Below the pieces are notes generated by a model that made no database searches, was not told the origin of the DNA, and saw only the letters and a program-made list of their open reading frames with translations. A DNA stretch of 41,818 bases from an uncultured Candidatus Hydrogenedens sp. (lineage in GTDB: Bacteria; Myxococcota; UBA4151): assembly GCA_902574205.1 (NCBI GenBank), contig CACGMS010000001.1, forward strand, positions 1-41,818, written 5' to 3'. Shown piece by piece: positions 6,171-15,689 of the stretch. Position 1 is the first letter of the stretch, and each line of letters begins with the position of its first letter. The translations under genes were made by a program, and so were the position numbers.

Positions 6171-8671
6171 CGCATGGGGTTCTCTTGCCACTCGGGTAGG
6201 TTCTGCAACGCGGTGCGAACGGCTGGCGTGATCGGAAAGCCCCAGGCTTCATAAAAGGGCACCAAGTTACGCTGCGTGTAGTTGCTGGTGCGCGTGATCC
6301 ATTCATCGATTCGGTCTTGAGCGCTGCCTTGGCTGGCGTTGCTCTCTTCGCGGTAGATGGTGAAGACGTCGGTAAAGAAGTCCCAGCCAAAGCCCTCTTG
6401 CAGCTGCAGATAGGTATCGAGCGCGACCCAGACGTTCCATGACTCGCTAAAGTTGGCGCCACCGTTGAGATAGGCTTGGCGGCGCTGTCTGCGCATCTGC
6501 GGACCGAGCCTTCCTTCTGTTCGAGTCGGCAGGTTGAGCAGGTTCTCGTGGATGTAGACGCTCCATAAATTGCAGCTGGCTTCTGTGCTTCCGGGTAAGA
6601 ACCAGTCGCGCCATTGATGGTTGTGCCCCAGCTCATGAAACGGTCCCCAGGAACCCTCAGCGCGGATATGCTCGAGATCGAGCAGGCCTTGGTGGTGTCG
6701 CAGGTGACCCATCATGGGGTAGCCCGAGTGCAGCGCACCAATGCTGATTTGTCGATCAAGCGCAAAGCGTTCCTTGCGCACTCGCTCGTGTGAGGTGCCT
6801 TCAAGGTCAGCCATAGCGTTGAGCACCTCATCCCAAAAGGTCATCAGCGCCACCGGGTCTTCGAGTTGACGAGCTTCTTCGGTCAGCACTGAGAAAGCCA
6901 CTCGGTCACCCTCAATTTCAGCCCACGGGGCGGGGTAGTCGCGCAGCTGACGCTGCCATTCTTGCGCGGTGGTGACGCCATGCTGGTAATGAGGCGCTCG
7001 CACGATCTGGTCGATGGTCACGGCGATGCGACCAACCTCGGTGTCTGCTGGCAGCAGCAGGTACACCGGACCACCAAAGGCGCTGGTCGCCTGGATGACG
7101 GCGTCGTTGACGGGGTAGCGCCGGATGATTTGGGGGAAGCGCTCGATGGACTCTTTGTTCCAGAGCCGGTCGCTGTGCGCACCGATTTGTATGCTCAAGC
7201 CCTCGCCGGCGGCGCGCTCGGGGACGGTAACGGTAAAGGTTTGCCCAGGCAGCGCGTAGGCGCCCGTGCTCAGCCGAACCGGCTGCCCAGCGCCGCTGGC
7301 GTTGTATTTGCGTGAGCGCCCTTCGTACGTCGCGTCGAGTTCAAGGCTGACCTCGGTCAGCGGTGTGCCCTCGGGGACTGTGCCGGGGAAGTCGGCGGCG
7401 GCCGGGTGGGCTTCAATTTGGTCAAACGGTGAGCCCGCGAGGAACTTGTCGACCAGGCGCAAGGTGAGCATCTTGAGTGGCTCATCGGCTGAGCGGATTG
7501 GATTGTCCTCTGTGGGGATCACCTCGGGGAGCGAGGGCATCAGCGCTCGAATCGGCTCGTAGTAGTCGGTGATCCATAAGTTGAGGTGGCTGATGGCGAA
7601 GGTGATGGTGGCGACGGCAGTCGCCTGGTCTTCGGCACTCAGGACCTCCTCGCCTGCGAGATGGCGCGCCACAGCGTACACGGCATAAAGGGCATGATCG
7701 ACCTCACCGAGCGTGGTCTCGGGTACAACCGCCGCCCCAGACTGTTGGTTGGCTTTGGTGATGGTGATGCCCGAGCCAAGGATGTTGCGGTTCCCAACAA
7801 AGTTGCGCACCGCTTGGAAGTTGTTACCGTTCCAATTCCAGGCAAAACCCGACTGAATTAAGCCACCGCCTTGGCGCACCCATTGGTTAAGCGCTGTGAC
7901 CTCTTCATCGCTGTACTCGGTGCGGGCGTTAGCAAAGTAGACGCTAACCTCTGCCAGCGCCTCGGCGCTGGGGCGAAAGGCGCTGACGTTGTGCCCGTCT
8001 TGGGTCATCAGGTTAGCGGTCCCACCAAAGAGACCGGGGTGCCTGCCGATGCGCAGGGTCTCTTGTCCGCGCGTCATCCACGACACGGCGTTGCGCACCA
8101 GTTGAACCCCGTCGTGGTTGTCGGCCCGCAGGTCGCGGTTCATGGGGTGCTCATGACCTGTCTGCAGGACTCGCCCGCGTCCGAGCCGAGCCGAAGCGAC
8201 GACGGTCTTTCCTTGGCGGTTGGTGATCAGCGGACAGGCGGTGCGTCCGTAGGTGATCAGGGCAGAAGGCCAGACCCGCTCGCCCATGACAAAGGCGTCG
8301 ACGCCCGCAAGCAAAGGGCGTTGATCGACGCTGCAGTCAAAGATGCAGCGCGGCGCTCGCGCCACTTGGTTCTCGCAGCGCCAGCGCTCAGCATTACCAC
8401 AGCCACCATTGTCCACCAGGCATTCATTGATATCGACGCATTCATCGCCTTGCCGCTCGGTGCCTTCGGGACACTCAACCCCTACGTCCTCGGCGGCGCC
8501 TGCATCGACGATCACGTCAGCGTCTGCCACGGTACTCGCGTCCACCGCGACAGCGGCGTCAGCGGGTGTGCCCGCGTCCAAAGTCGCGCCGCTATCAAGC
8601 GGGCTTGAGGGAACCTCGGTTTCGCCGCAGGCGGCGAACAGGACAAGACAGGATAGCCAGTGGATACGCAT
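6167..8671 (-). CDS. M60-family (enhancin/mucinase-type) metallopeptidase lipoprotein, 834 aa
   Basis: The peptidase M60 signature is clear: HELGHNHQW (H679, E680, H683) with a glutamate 14 residues after H683 (E697, in STEASCN) and the following N..S.Y pattern. M60 enzymes cleave heavily O-glycosylated proteins such as mucins. The N-terminus is a lipoprotein signal ending LFAAC, then an Asp/Ala-rich linker (residues about 20-65) and an EGF-like calcium-binding module (DINECLVDNGGCGN). A large domain precedes the catalytic part. The ATG at 8671 has GGGGA upstream; the frame extends four codons further to a TTG, which is less likely. The protein is probably displayed on the outer membrane. Its stop overlaps that of the convergent 5790 gene. 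The substrate is inferred from family only. Confidence 0.87.
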   Translation of the reverse strand: MRIHWLSCLVLFAACGETEVPSSPLDSGATLDAGTPADAAVAVDASTVADADVIVDAGAAEDVGVECPEGTERQGDECVDINECLVDNGGCGNAERWRCENQVARAPRCIFDCSVDQRPLLAGVDAFVMGERVWPSALITYGRTACPLITNRQGKTVVASARLGRGRVLQTGHEHPMNRDLRADNHDGVQLVRNAVSWMTRGQETLRIGRHPGLFGGTANLMTQDGHNVSAFRPSAEALAEVSVYFANARTEYSDEEVTALNQWVRQGGGLIQSGFAWNWNGNNFQAVRNFVGNRNILGSGITITKANQQSGAAVVPETTLGEVDHALYAVYAVARHLAGEEVLSAEDQATAVATITFAISHLNLWITDYYEPIRALMPSLPEVIPTEDNPIRSADEPLKMLTLRLVDKFLAGSPFDQIEAHPAAADFPGTVPEGTPLTEVSLELDATYEGRSRKYNASGAGQPVRLSTGAYALPGQTFTVTVPERAAGEGLSIQIGAHSDRLWNKESIERFPQIIRRYPVNDAVIQATSAFGGPVYLLLPADTEVGRIAVTIDQIVRAPHYQHGVTTAQEWQRQLRDYPAPWAEIEGDRVAFSVLTEEARQLEDPVALMTFWDEVLNAMADLEGTSHERVRKERFALDRQISIGALHSGYPMMGHLRHHQGLLDLEHIRAEGSWGPFHELGHNHQWRDWFLPGSTEASCNLWSVYIHENLLNLPTRTEGRLGPQMRRQRRQAYLNGGANFSESWNVWVALDTYLQLQEGFGWDFFTDVFTIYREESNASQGSAQDRIDEWITRTSNYTQRNLVPFYEAWGFPITPAVRTALQNLPEWQENPMR

Positions 8672-8745
8672 GGTGTTCCCCAAGGGGTTGAGCCAGCGCT
8701 AACTGCCACTCCCGGCTTTTGAGTGCAAGGCGCGTCACTTTGCTG

Positions 8746-8774
8746 TTGACCAGTTCATCGGACCCCTCTAGAAG
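8746..8774 (+). promoter_or_regulatory. Candidate sigma-70-type promoter of the initiator tRNA
   Basis: TTGACC at 8746-8751 and TAGAAG at 8769-8774 are separated by 17 bases, placing a start about 10 bases before the tRNA. The -10 box is a weak match (four of six). Confidence 0.45.
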
Positions 8775-8790
8775 CGCTCCGCAATCATAC

Positions 8791-8867
8791 TGCGGGGTGG
8801 AGCAGATGGTTAGCTCGTCGGGCTCATAACCCGAAGGTCACTGGTTCGAGTCCAGTCCCCGCTACCA
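8791..8867 (+). tRNA. Initiator tRNA-fMet (CAT)
   Basis: A 77-nt cloverleaf with encoded CCA. The anticodon arm GGGCTCATAACCC has the three consecutive G-C pairs that define initiators. Positions 1 and 72 are T and T, an unpaired end that is the formylation determinant. The D arm reads GGAGCAG...TAGCTC, as in known tRNA-fMet. Confidence 0.97.
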
Positions 8868-8873
8868 GCACAA

Positions 8874-8916
8874 AACGGGCGCTTACGGTCAATCCGAAGG
8901 CGCCCGTTGTTGGTTT
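8874..8916 (+). terminator. Rho-independent terminator after tRNA-fMet
   Basis: AACGGGCGC (8874-8882) pairs perfectly with GCGCCCGTT (8900-8908) across a 17-base loop, followed by TGGTTTTTC. It lies seven bases after the tRNA. Confidence 0.85.
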
Positions 8917-9030
8917 TTCTCGGTCCATTTCGGACCACTTTGAGTCGAAAGTGTAAAAGGTCACCCGCAGATTTGGTGCGTGTTGGAATGGAGTGTCAGA
9001 GCAGGAACGCTTTGCAAGCCCTACTTATCC

Positions 9031-9963
9031 TCAAGTTTCGTCGTAGCTGCGGATGAGCAAGGGTTTGGCACGTTCTAAATCGGCTAAACTTTTGATTGAT
9101 ATTTCAAGGTCGCCCGTTCCCCAGTGACCGACGTTTGTCACATCACGGGTAAAGCCATCAATGAGTTCGACCGTAGCTGGGTCAAGATTGACCCATACTC
9201 TTATCTGGCTTTTCATCGGTCGCATCGTCGCAAAGTTCTTTATCCTTCGATAAGCGACATAAAGTTGGGTCGATGTGCAGCTGACGTCATCGCCTAAGTT
9301 CAGAAGAAATTCATTGAAAGCAAAGTAAGTATCAGAAAGCTCGCCCGTAAGCTCATGCAGTACTTCAGTTACGGCTCGGTCTTTCTTTCGTGTCTTCTTT
9401 GACTTGTTTGGTTCGATTAAAAGCTGGGCGTCGGATCCACTCGGACTTAATGATTTGGTTTCGGTTCGATTGATCAAGTCCAAGAGCAAGAAGTCACTCC
9501 CGTAGCGCGTGTATCGAATGAGTTCGATATTACGATTGATTTGCGATGCGGCGTGTCGATCATACTTTTTGAAGTCGCCAGCGATACACAACAGACGAGT
9601 TCCAGCCCAATTAATTCCAGATGCAGATGAGGCGTCAATCTGTTCCATCACGAGTAACGTAAATTCGGCTTTATGGTCGAGCAGCCAGTCCAAATAGTAC
9701 AAGCCTTGGTTCATTACATTTTCATTAACCGTTCGCTTGTACTCAATAATCACCGGGCAACCATTTTCGTCGATACCCAACGTATCAATACGACCGCCAT
9801 GCTTAACGCCTGTGCTGTATTCACTCGCTAGGAATTTAATGCCTAGGAGTACCTCGAGATTTTTCTCCATCAGTGCTTGAAGTGACTTTTCGAGTGCAAC
9901 CGAAGAACCGATAATAAGTTCGACGTTGTCTCCCCGAGTTCTAAATAATTTGAGATTGCTCAT
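9031..9963 (-). CDS. PD-(D/E)XK nuclease-like protein, DUF5655 type, 310 aa
   Basis: The N-terminal half carries a PD-(D/E)XK-like core: GRIDTLG with D60, then PVIIEYKR with E74 and K76, the arrangement of NucS/DUF91-type and Holliday-type nucleases. A basic linker (KSKKTRKKDR, about 185-195) leads to a C-terminal domain of the DUF5655 type, with AYRRIKNFATMRP and a final stretch about GHWGTGDLEISIKS. Such proteins are often annotated as transporter homologues or unknown; the nuclease reading rests on the visible active-site residues. It is divergent from the mcrB gene, sharing a 158-base intergenic region, and its base composition is more AT-rich than the flanking genes. It sits directly after tRNA-fMet. 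A role in the defence island is inferred from context. Confidence 0.8.
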   Translation of the reverse strand: MSNLKLFRTRGDNVELIIGSSVALEKSLQALMEKNLEVLLGIKFLASEYSTGVKHGGRIDTLGIDENGCPVIIEYKRTVNENVMNQGLYYLDWLLDHKAEFTLLVMEQIDASSASGINWAGTRLLCIAGDFKKYDRHAASQINRNIELIRYTRYGSDFLLLDLINRTETKSLSPSGSDAQLLIEPNKSKKTRKKDRAVTEVLHELTGELSDTYFAFNEFLLNLGDDVSCTSTQLYVAYRRIKNFATMRPMKSQIRVWVNLDPATVELIDGFTRDVTNVGHWGTGDLEISIKSLADLERAKPLLIRSYDET

Positions 9964-10121
9964 AAGTCAGTCTCCACCAAACAGATTTCTGATATCCCTA
10001 TGATTTGACGGTTTTTGCAACCCAACGTCTGATCGCTTGCCCTTTTATTACTTGATGATGCAGGCTCGCCGGCGTTCAGCAAATGTTTATCATCTGCTGC
10101 TTTTAGAAAGACGAGTCTTTG

Positions 10122-12332
10122 ATGACAAAACCACAATATGAGCGGATTTTTGAGGGACTTGAAGCGTTCAAAAACTTCTGTTTGGTGAGCGACCAATCCT
10201 TGTTTGTCGATAACGCTGAAGTTTGGACGAGCGCTAACTTTGATGAGCTTTATCGACGTTTTAATGAAAATCCAGATGAGTCGAGCGCTTCGTTTGTTGA
10301 GAAACTGACCCGCCAAATGGCCGGTGTCGCCGATCCTGTTTTACAGTTGATGGCAGAAATCCTTTGGCTCCATTTTTGCGGCGCAGGCGATGTGTCTGGG
10401 GTTAAAAAGCGTGAACACATCAACCGCGTTCTTGGCTGGATGCAACACCCGGTCGCTATGCCCGAGCCATTAGACCAAGCATTGGAGACCGGACCGGCAA
10501 GCACTGGCGTTGCGTTTAATACCTACCGACCACAGCAGCTATGGTTTTTGATCAATTTTGGCCGAGCGTGGAAGAACTGCGATTCCGCTCGGGTCGATAA
10601 ACTCCTGAGCGATCCATGGGAGTTCAAAGCCTTTGTGTTCGCATTGGACGTAGAGAGCGCCTATTTGCAGCGCAATGCGCTTCTTCATTTACTGCACCCG
10701 CAGACTTTTGAGGCGATTTATTCGAGGAGTCATAAAGCACGAATTACCCAGTCTTTCGCTCATCTGGTGCCGGGTGGTGTAGACGATATCGACCGCCAAA
10801 TTCGAGTGATTGCAGACCGGCTGAATCAAGCACCAATACCCGAAGGAGCGACTGAGAGTTACAGCATTTTTTATCGTGATGATGTGGTGCAACGTTGGAA
10901 CAGTAAGCCTGAGTCTGAACGGATTGAAGGTGAGGGTCAGACCTCTGAAGCAAGGCGCAGTTATTGGCTTTATTCACCAGGTGAGAACGCGTTCGATTGG
11001 CAGCGCCAATATGAGGCAGGCGTCATGGCGATTGGCTGGAGTGATGTTGGTGATTTGAGGCGATTCAACTCGGCAGCTGAGATCGGTGAGGCGGTCGATG
11101 CAATTTATGCGAGTGGTGGAAAGAATCCGTACAATACCCGTTTAGCGCTCAGCGAAATTCGATTTGCTGCCAAACCGGGTGACGTGGTCATAGCCAAACG
11201 TGGGCGGCGCTTATTGCTTGGTGCAGGTATTATTACTGGTGACTATCGATTTGAGATCAATAACGATGAACACGGTCACGGCCATGAGGTTGCGGTTGAT
11301 TGGCACACTAAAGGCGAGTGGCTAGTGGACCATCACTTAGTGGTGAAGACATTAACTGATATTGGTAAATATCCTGGATATGGTGCCCACTTACTTGGCG
11401 ATATGGGTACTTCACCTGAGGACTTATTGGGTGATGCCGTTGTAGCTGCGGAAAGCAGTGATCATGTCACCGCCTACGCTCTAAAGGATGCACTTGATGA
11501 TCTGTTCATGGATCAAGATGACCTCGGATCCATGTTGTCTTTATTGCATACAAAAAAGAATCTTATACTCACGGGGCCACCAGGCACCGGCAAGACCTTC
11601 ATCGCCGAGCGGCTGGCTTATTTGTTAGCTCAGGAGCGTGATCCGGAGCGGGTCACACGAGTACAATTTCACCAATCGACGTCCTATGAAGACTTTGTTC
11701 AGGGCTATCGACCGTCGGCATCAGGTTTTGAACGACGTGACGGACCGTTTGTTCGGATTTGCTACCAGGCGGCGCAGGATGAACGCCCCCAGGTCTTGCT
11801 GATCGATGAAATCAATCGGGGTAATTTAAGCCGAATTTTTGGCGAAGCGATGATGCTGATTGAGAGCGACAAACGAGCCGAACAGTGGGCGACTCAACTT
11901 GCCTATGCGCAAGGCGGCGAGCCTGCCTTTTGGGTTCCGGAGAATGTATATATTATCGGCACGATGAACACAGCAGATCGATCCCTTGCGCTGGTTGATT
12001 ATGCCCTTCGGCGACGCTTCGCGTTCTTTCATATTGGACCGGCAGTCGATCACACTGGCTTTCATAAGCATTTGCGATCCAATGGCTTGTTGGCTGAGGA
12101 AGTCGATCGTTTGGTCGCTGCCATCCGAGAGGTTAATGATCTCATCAAAGACGACGCTAATTTGGGCGGAGGATTCTGCCTTGGGCACAGCTACTTCTGC
12201 GCGCTGTCCAACTTAGATAATGACCTGCCACAACTCATCGAGCATGAACTTGCGCCGCTCTTGCGCGAGTATTGGTTTGACGACACCGAGCGCGCCGACG
12301 CTGCAGTCAGGATTTTTGAGCGTGTGGTCTAG
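10122..12332 (+). CDS. mcrB: McrB-like GTPase/AAA+ subunit with EVE-type domain, 736 aa
   Basis: Residues about 1-270 form a helical domain I do not recognise. Residues about 279-415 look like an EVE/PUA-like domain (YWLYSPGENAFDWQ, GVMAIGWSDVGDLRRF, PGDVVIAKRG), a module that reads modified bases. From about 470 an AAA+ motor of the McrB clade follows. It shows Walker A GPPGTGKT (about 485-492), FHQSTSYEDFVQGYRP, Walker B VLLIDEINRG (about 558-567), the McrB signature IGTMNTADRS (about 611-620) and arginines in ALRRRF. McrB translocates DNA for the McrC nuclease in type IV, modification-dependent restriction. mcrC follows after 16 bases. The recognised modification cannot be told. The start ATG at 10122 has a weak purine-rich site. 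Confidence 0.92.
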   Translation: MTKPQYERIFEGLEAFKNFCLVSDQSLFVDNAEVWTSANFDELYRRFNENPDESSASFVEKLTRQMAGVADPVLQLMAEILWLHFCGAGDVSGVKKREHINRVLGWMQHPVAMPEPLDQALETGPASTGVAFNTYRPQQLWFLINFGRAWKNCDSARVDKLLSDPWEFKAFVFALDVESAYLQRNALLHLLHPQTFEAIYSRSHKARITQSFAHLVPGGVDDIDRQIRVIADRLNQAPIPEGATESYSIFYRDDVVQRWNSKPESERIEGEGQTSEARRSYWLYSPGENAFDWQRQYEAGVMAIGWSDVGDLRRFNSAAEIGEAVDAIYASGGKNPYNTRLALSEIRFAAKPGDVVIAKRGRRLLLGAGIITGDYRFEINNDEHGHGHEVAVDWHTKGEWLVDHHLVVKTLTDIGKYPGYGAHLLGDMGTSPEDLLGDAVVAAESSDHVTAYALKDALDDLFMDQDDLGSMLSLLHTKKNLILTGPPGTGKTFIAERLAYLLAQERDPERVTRVQFHQSTSYEDFVQGYRPSASGFERRDGPFVRICYQAAQDERPQVLLIDEINRGNLSRIFGEAMMLIESDKRAEQWATQLAYAQGGEPAFWVPENVYIIGTMNTADRSLALVDYALRRRFAFFHIGPAVDHTGFHKHLRSNGLLAEEVDRLVAAIREVNDLIKDDANLGGGFCLGHSYFCALSNLDNDLPQLIEHELAPLLREYWFDDTERADAAVRIFERVV

Positions 12333-12348
12333 TTTTCAGAAAGTCGAC

Positions 12349-13413
12349 ATGACACATGATTCGGCGCCGAGCGCCGTACCCATTGATAATCTTTATTATC
12401 TGCTCTGCTACGCGACCAAATCATTGGCGACTCTCAAGCAGGTGCCCACTGGTGCAATCGATGGGCCGACGCCGGCGCGGTTATATGCCGCTGTGCTTGA
12501 CGAGGGCTTGGCGCGGTTACGGCGGCGCGGCTTTCCAAAACGGTACCGAGAGCGTCGAGAGCTAACCTCAACACCAAGAGGTCGGATTAATGTTGCCACC
12601 ACCTTGGCTCGAGGTTTGCTTGTTCGCCGCCAAGTTGATTGCACAGTCTCTGAGCTGATTCATGATCATGCGATCAACAGAGCCCTTAAAGCGGCAGTTC
12701 GATGGTTGGCACCCCATCGAGGATTGTCAAAGGAGCGTCAGGCTCGACTTAGACGACACGTTCAGATCCTTGGCTCGGTTGCAGACCAGCCCCTTCGAGA
12801 GATTGATTTGCACCTCGCAACGCATGGGCAGCGACTCGATCCGTTGATTCGTTTCTTATTGCAGATCGTGCGTATGGTTCAGATGGCGGCTTTGGTTCAC
12901 CCTGATGGTTCGAGCGCTCACTTCTTTGATGTGCGGCGAAGCCCTCAGCAAATGGGACTTATATTCGAGAGCTTCCTCTATGAATTTTATAAGCGCGAGC
13001 AGGCTGAGTTTCGGGTTAAGGCGCCGCATCTGAATTGGCGCGTCGATCAAGAGGAGAGCGATGACATCGTTGACCTGCCGACGATGCGAACGGATGTGGT
13101 TCTTGAATGTGCTGATCAGCGCATATTGATCGAAGCCAAATGCACGGGCTCGATGATGGCATCGAATCAAGGCGGCCGTCGTAAACTGCGCTCAGATCAC
13201 CTGTATCAACTGACTAACTACATGCGCCATATCGTTCATGACCGCCCAACGGTTGGAGTTTTACTTTACGCACAATGCGGAGCCCCTTTGAGTCGAAGTT
13301 ATCTTATTGATGGTCAGCGTATCGTCGTCGAGTCGATCGATCTGAGTCTACCTTGGCAGCAGATACACGCGGCGACATTGGATATCGTCAACCGAGTGAG
13401 GGTAAAATTCTGA
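12349..13413 (+). CDS. mcrC: McrC-like restriction endonuclease subunit, 354 aa
   Basis: The N-terminus (PIDNLYYLLCYA) and the segment ending TPRGRINV are characteristic of McrC family proteins. The C-terminal third has the PD-(D/E)XK nuclease core: RTDVVLE (D at about 248) followed by ILIEAKC (E262, K264). McrC cuts DNA when driven by the McrB ring. The ATG at 12349 follows the mcrB stop by 16 bases; a longer open frame begins at 12220 but would overlap mcrB heavily. The stop at 13413 is only 25 bases from the stop of the convergent lipoprotein gene, with no clear terminator. A short related copy of its nuclease motif survives at 17441-17503. Confidence 0.92.
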   Translation: MTHDSAPSAVPIDNLYYLLCYATKSLATLKQVPTGAIDGPTPARLYAAVLDEGLARLRRRGFPKRYRERRELTSTPRGRINVATTLARGLLVRRQVDCTVSELIHDHAINRALKAAVRWLAPHRGLSKERQARLRRHVQILGSVADQPLREIDLHLATHGQRLDPLIRFLLQIVRMVQMAALVHPDGSSAHFFDVRRSPQQMGLIFESFLYEFYKREQAEFRVKAPHLNWRVDQEESDDIVDLPTMRTDVVLECADQRILIEAKCTGSMMASNQGGRRKLRSDHLYQLTNYMRHIVHDRPTVGVLLYAQCGAPLSRSYLIDGQRIVVESIDLSLPWQQIHAATLDIVNRVRVKF

Positions 13414-13438
13414 GTGAGTGGCTTAGCAAAAGCACTCA

Positions 13439-15379
13439 CTACCGCTTTAACGAGAAGTGCGTGATGAGCCCCGCCTCACCGGATGGTTCGCTCGCACCCC
13501 AGGTCGGCACCGCAGTGGTAGGCACGGGGTTACCCTTTGCACGACCGGTCTCTGTGTCGAGTTGATGCCAGCCGGCGGCGATGATGCCGTCATCGACAGG
13601 TAGAACGGATTGAAGGACCGTATTACTGGATTGCGGTCCCTCGACGGCGTCCCATGTGCCGGTCACCAGTGTGCTGTAGTCGATGCCTGACAAGTCCGCC
13701 GCGTAGACCCGTACGAACTGGTTCCATTTCGAGACACCCTCATCGAAGTGGAGCATCTTTTGATGAGCGTTCGTCGTGGTGATGGTGCGGCGACCCGTGC
13801 AGGTGATCGCCACGCGGCCATCGGACAGGACGTCGACGTCGGCGCAGCGGGTGGTGTTTACGTCCGGCCAGCCGCCGTTTGGACTCTGCCAGCCGTCGAG
13901 GTTGGGATCGCCTAAGGCATCGCCGAGACCGCCGGTGGTGTTGGTGTACTCAGCGACGTAGGTGCTGGCTCGAAGCACACCCTCTGCGAGCGAGAACTTA
14001 CCTAGCCACGAGATGTGGATGTTGCCGTTGGTGCCGGTGAATTGATTCTGGAAGCCCGAGGCTGAAGGATGCGCAGCGATTTGATCGCCACGCCACAGGT
14101 TGACCGTGTTGTTGCCGTGGCATCGTGCGAGCACGATGAGCGAACTCGAGACGGCGTCGATCGCCAAACCGTCGACGTATTGGTCGGGTGTGGAGTTAGC
14201 GGGGGTCTGCTCGTACAGTCGGTTCCACCACAGCAGCCTACCTGAGTCGTCGAAGGCGACCACCGAAGGTTCAAAGTCGGGGAGTCCATCGGGGAGTACC
14301 GACTGAGTTGAAAGACCCAAGTAGATCGCGCCCGAGTTGCGATCGATGACGACTGCGCCTAGGCGCTGCGTCGGTTTGTCGGACGTCCTGTAACCGGTGT
14401 AGCCAGGACCGCCGGCGCAGTCTGCTGCGCAGGGACCTGCGAAGAAGTAGTCGTCGGGCCATCGACCTTGGCGGTCGGCGCGACCGTTCCCGTCACTGCC
14501 TAGCCAGGCGTAGTCTTCGGCGCTGTGTGAACGAAGGCTGCCCTTACGCCCCGCTTTGAGCACCACGCCGCTGTGCGAGACGGGTGCACCGCACGCGCTG
14601 GCGGGCGTGTGATGACACTCCCCTGCATCGGTCCAGTGTGCAGGCCAGTGCTCCACTACGCTGAGCGCTCCTGAAGCGTCGAGCCGATGCAGACTCGCCC
14701 AGTCAAAATCGTATTCAGCGCCTCGTCCAAAGACGACGCGCCCCACGGCGTCGACGTCCCAAGGCTGAATCGTCTTGTAGGCGGAACGTCCTCGAGAGCC
14801 GCCGGCGCGACGGGGCTTAGCCCCGACGTCATAGGTCCAATCGGCTCCTGACGGGATCTCGTCGACGAAATTGCCGTTGAGACGGGCGATAAAGTAGCCA
14901 TCGTCGGCCGTGCTGGCGGTCGTGCGCCCGGCAGAGACGTAGAGCACGTCGGTGGCAAGCTCTGCGCTGTTCGTCGCCCGGATCCGTCGAAAGTCCTCCG
15001 TTTGGTCACTGGGCAGATGGGCAACCCGAACGATCTGGCTGAGGTCACTCGAGAGATGAAGCAGGATCGCAACACGCCCTGACCCACTGCTCTGGACCCC
15101 AGAGAAGCCCGTGAGCGTAATGCGCTCGACGCCACCAGGCAGCCAGTCCAAATGGTTGGCGCCTCCAACGACCACGAAGGTGCCATCGGAGAGCCGGATC
15201 GCGTCATGAAGTCGCACGCTGCCATCGCCAGCGGTGTAGGTCACCAGATCGCCCGTGAGCGGCATCGATTCGGCGGCGCCGTCAGCACGGGTTGAGTTGT
15301 TTTGAGGCGGCTCATCCGAGGAGCAACCTGCGAGCGTGAAGACTGAGAGCAAAAAGAGAGCGGATGTCCAGCTTATCAT
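13439..15379 (-). CDS. Lipoprotein of unknown function, probable beta-propeller, 646 aa
   Basis: A lipoprotein signal ends in the lipobox TLAGC, followed by a polar linker. The rest is beta-rich with repeated propeller-like phrases such as DAIRLSDGTFVVVGGANH, GRVVFGRGAEYDFDW, GAIYLGLSTQS, SLIVLARCHGNN and VDDGIIAAGWHQLD. These resemble the delta-60/SBBP style repeats of large secreted bacterial proteins. Conserved cysteines cluster about residues 255-275 and 320-330. No enzymatic motif is visible. The ATG at 15379 is used rather than the start 13 codons upstream because the signal peptide begins there. It is convergent with mcrC. The function is unknown; a surface-exposed role is inferred from the lipobox. 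Confidence 0.7.
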   Translation of the reverse strand: MISWTSALFLLSVFTLAGCSSDEPPQNNSTRADGAAESMPLTGDLVTYTAGDGSVRLHDAIRLSDGTFVVVGGANHLDWLPGGVERITLTGFSGVQSSGSGRVAILLHLSSDLSQIVRVAHLPSDQTEDFRRIRATNSAELATDVLYVSAGRTTASTADDGYFIARLNGNFVDEIPSGADWTYDVGAKPRRAGGSRGRSAYKTIQPWDVDAVGRVVFGRGAEYDFDWASLHRLDASGALSVVEHWPAHWTDAGECHHTPASACGAPVSHSGVVLKAGRKGSLRSHSAEDYAWLGSDGNGRADRQGRWPDDYFFAGPCAADCAGGPGYTGYRTSDKPTQRLGAVVIDRNSGAIYLGLSTQSVLPDGLPDFEPSVVAFDDSGRLLWWNRLYEQTPANSTPDQYVDGLAIDAVSSSLIVLARCHGNNTVNLWRGDQIAAHPSASGFQNQFTGTNGNIHISWLGKFSLAEGVLRASTYVAEYTNTTGGLGDALGDPNLDGWQSPNGGWPDVNTTRCADVDVLSDGRVAITCTGRRTITTTNAHQKMLHFDEGVSKWNQFVRVYAADLSGIDYSTLVTGTWDAVEGPQSSNTVLQSVLPVDDGIIAAGWHQLDTETGRAKGNPVPTTAVPTWGASEPSGEAGLITHFSLKR

Positions 15380-15447
15380 GATTCCGTTGACCCTTCGCGG
15401 TTGATCGACCTCGAGCACGTCAATCGAGGGTGTGCTGATTCCTTAGC

Positions 15448-15660
15448 ATGTGTCGGTTATTGCTCGCAAACGGCGAGTTTAGAGCAAGCCGCCACGTTGT
15501 CATGGCTGCCGCAGCCGCTGATACCCTTTTCGGCATAACGATCTCAATGACCGGGGATGAGTCGTTGTACTGCCTTGCTCTTGCAATGCTCGTTGGTGCA
15601 AAAGATTCGCCCATGAGTCGATGGGGATCTGACACCGGGGCACATGCGTTGCCGTTGGTC
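15448..15660 (+). other. Gap 15380-15828, first part: unassigned, possible degraded ORF
   Basis: An open plus frame begins MCRLLLANGEF, which faintly resembles the start of class II glutamine amidotransferases (MCRxLL), but there is no ribosome site and the similarity fades after about 12 residues. The frame runs on into the lectin relic, so it is chimeric. I see no supportable gene. Confidence 0.25.
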
Positions 15661-15689
15661 ACTCAAAATTTAGCGAAACGCACCGAAAT

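Noticed and set aside
12220-12348. Extended N-terminus of McrC
   Set aside because: It would lie inside mcrB; family proteins begin near PIDNLYYLL, just after ATG 12349.
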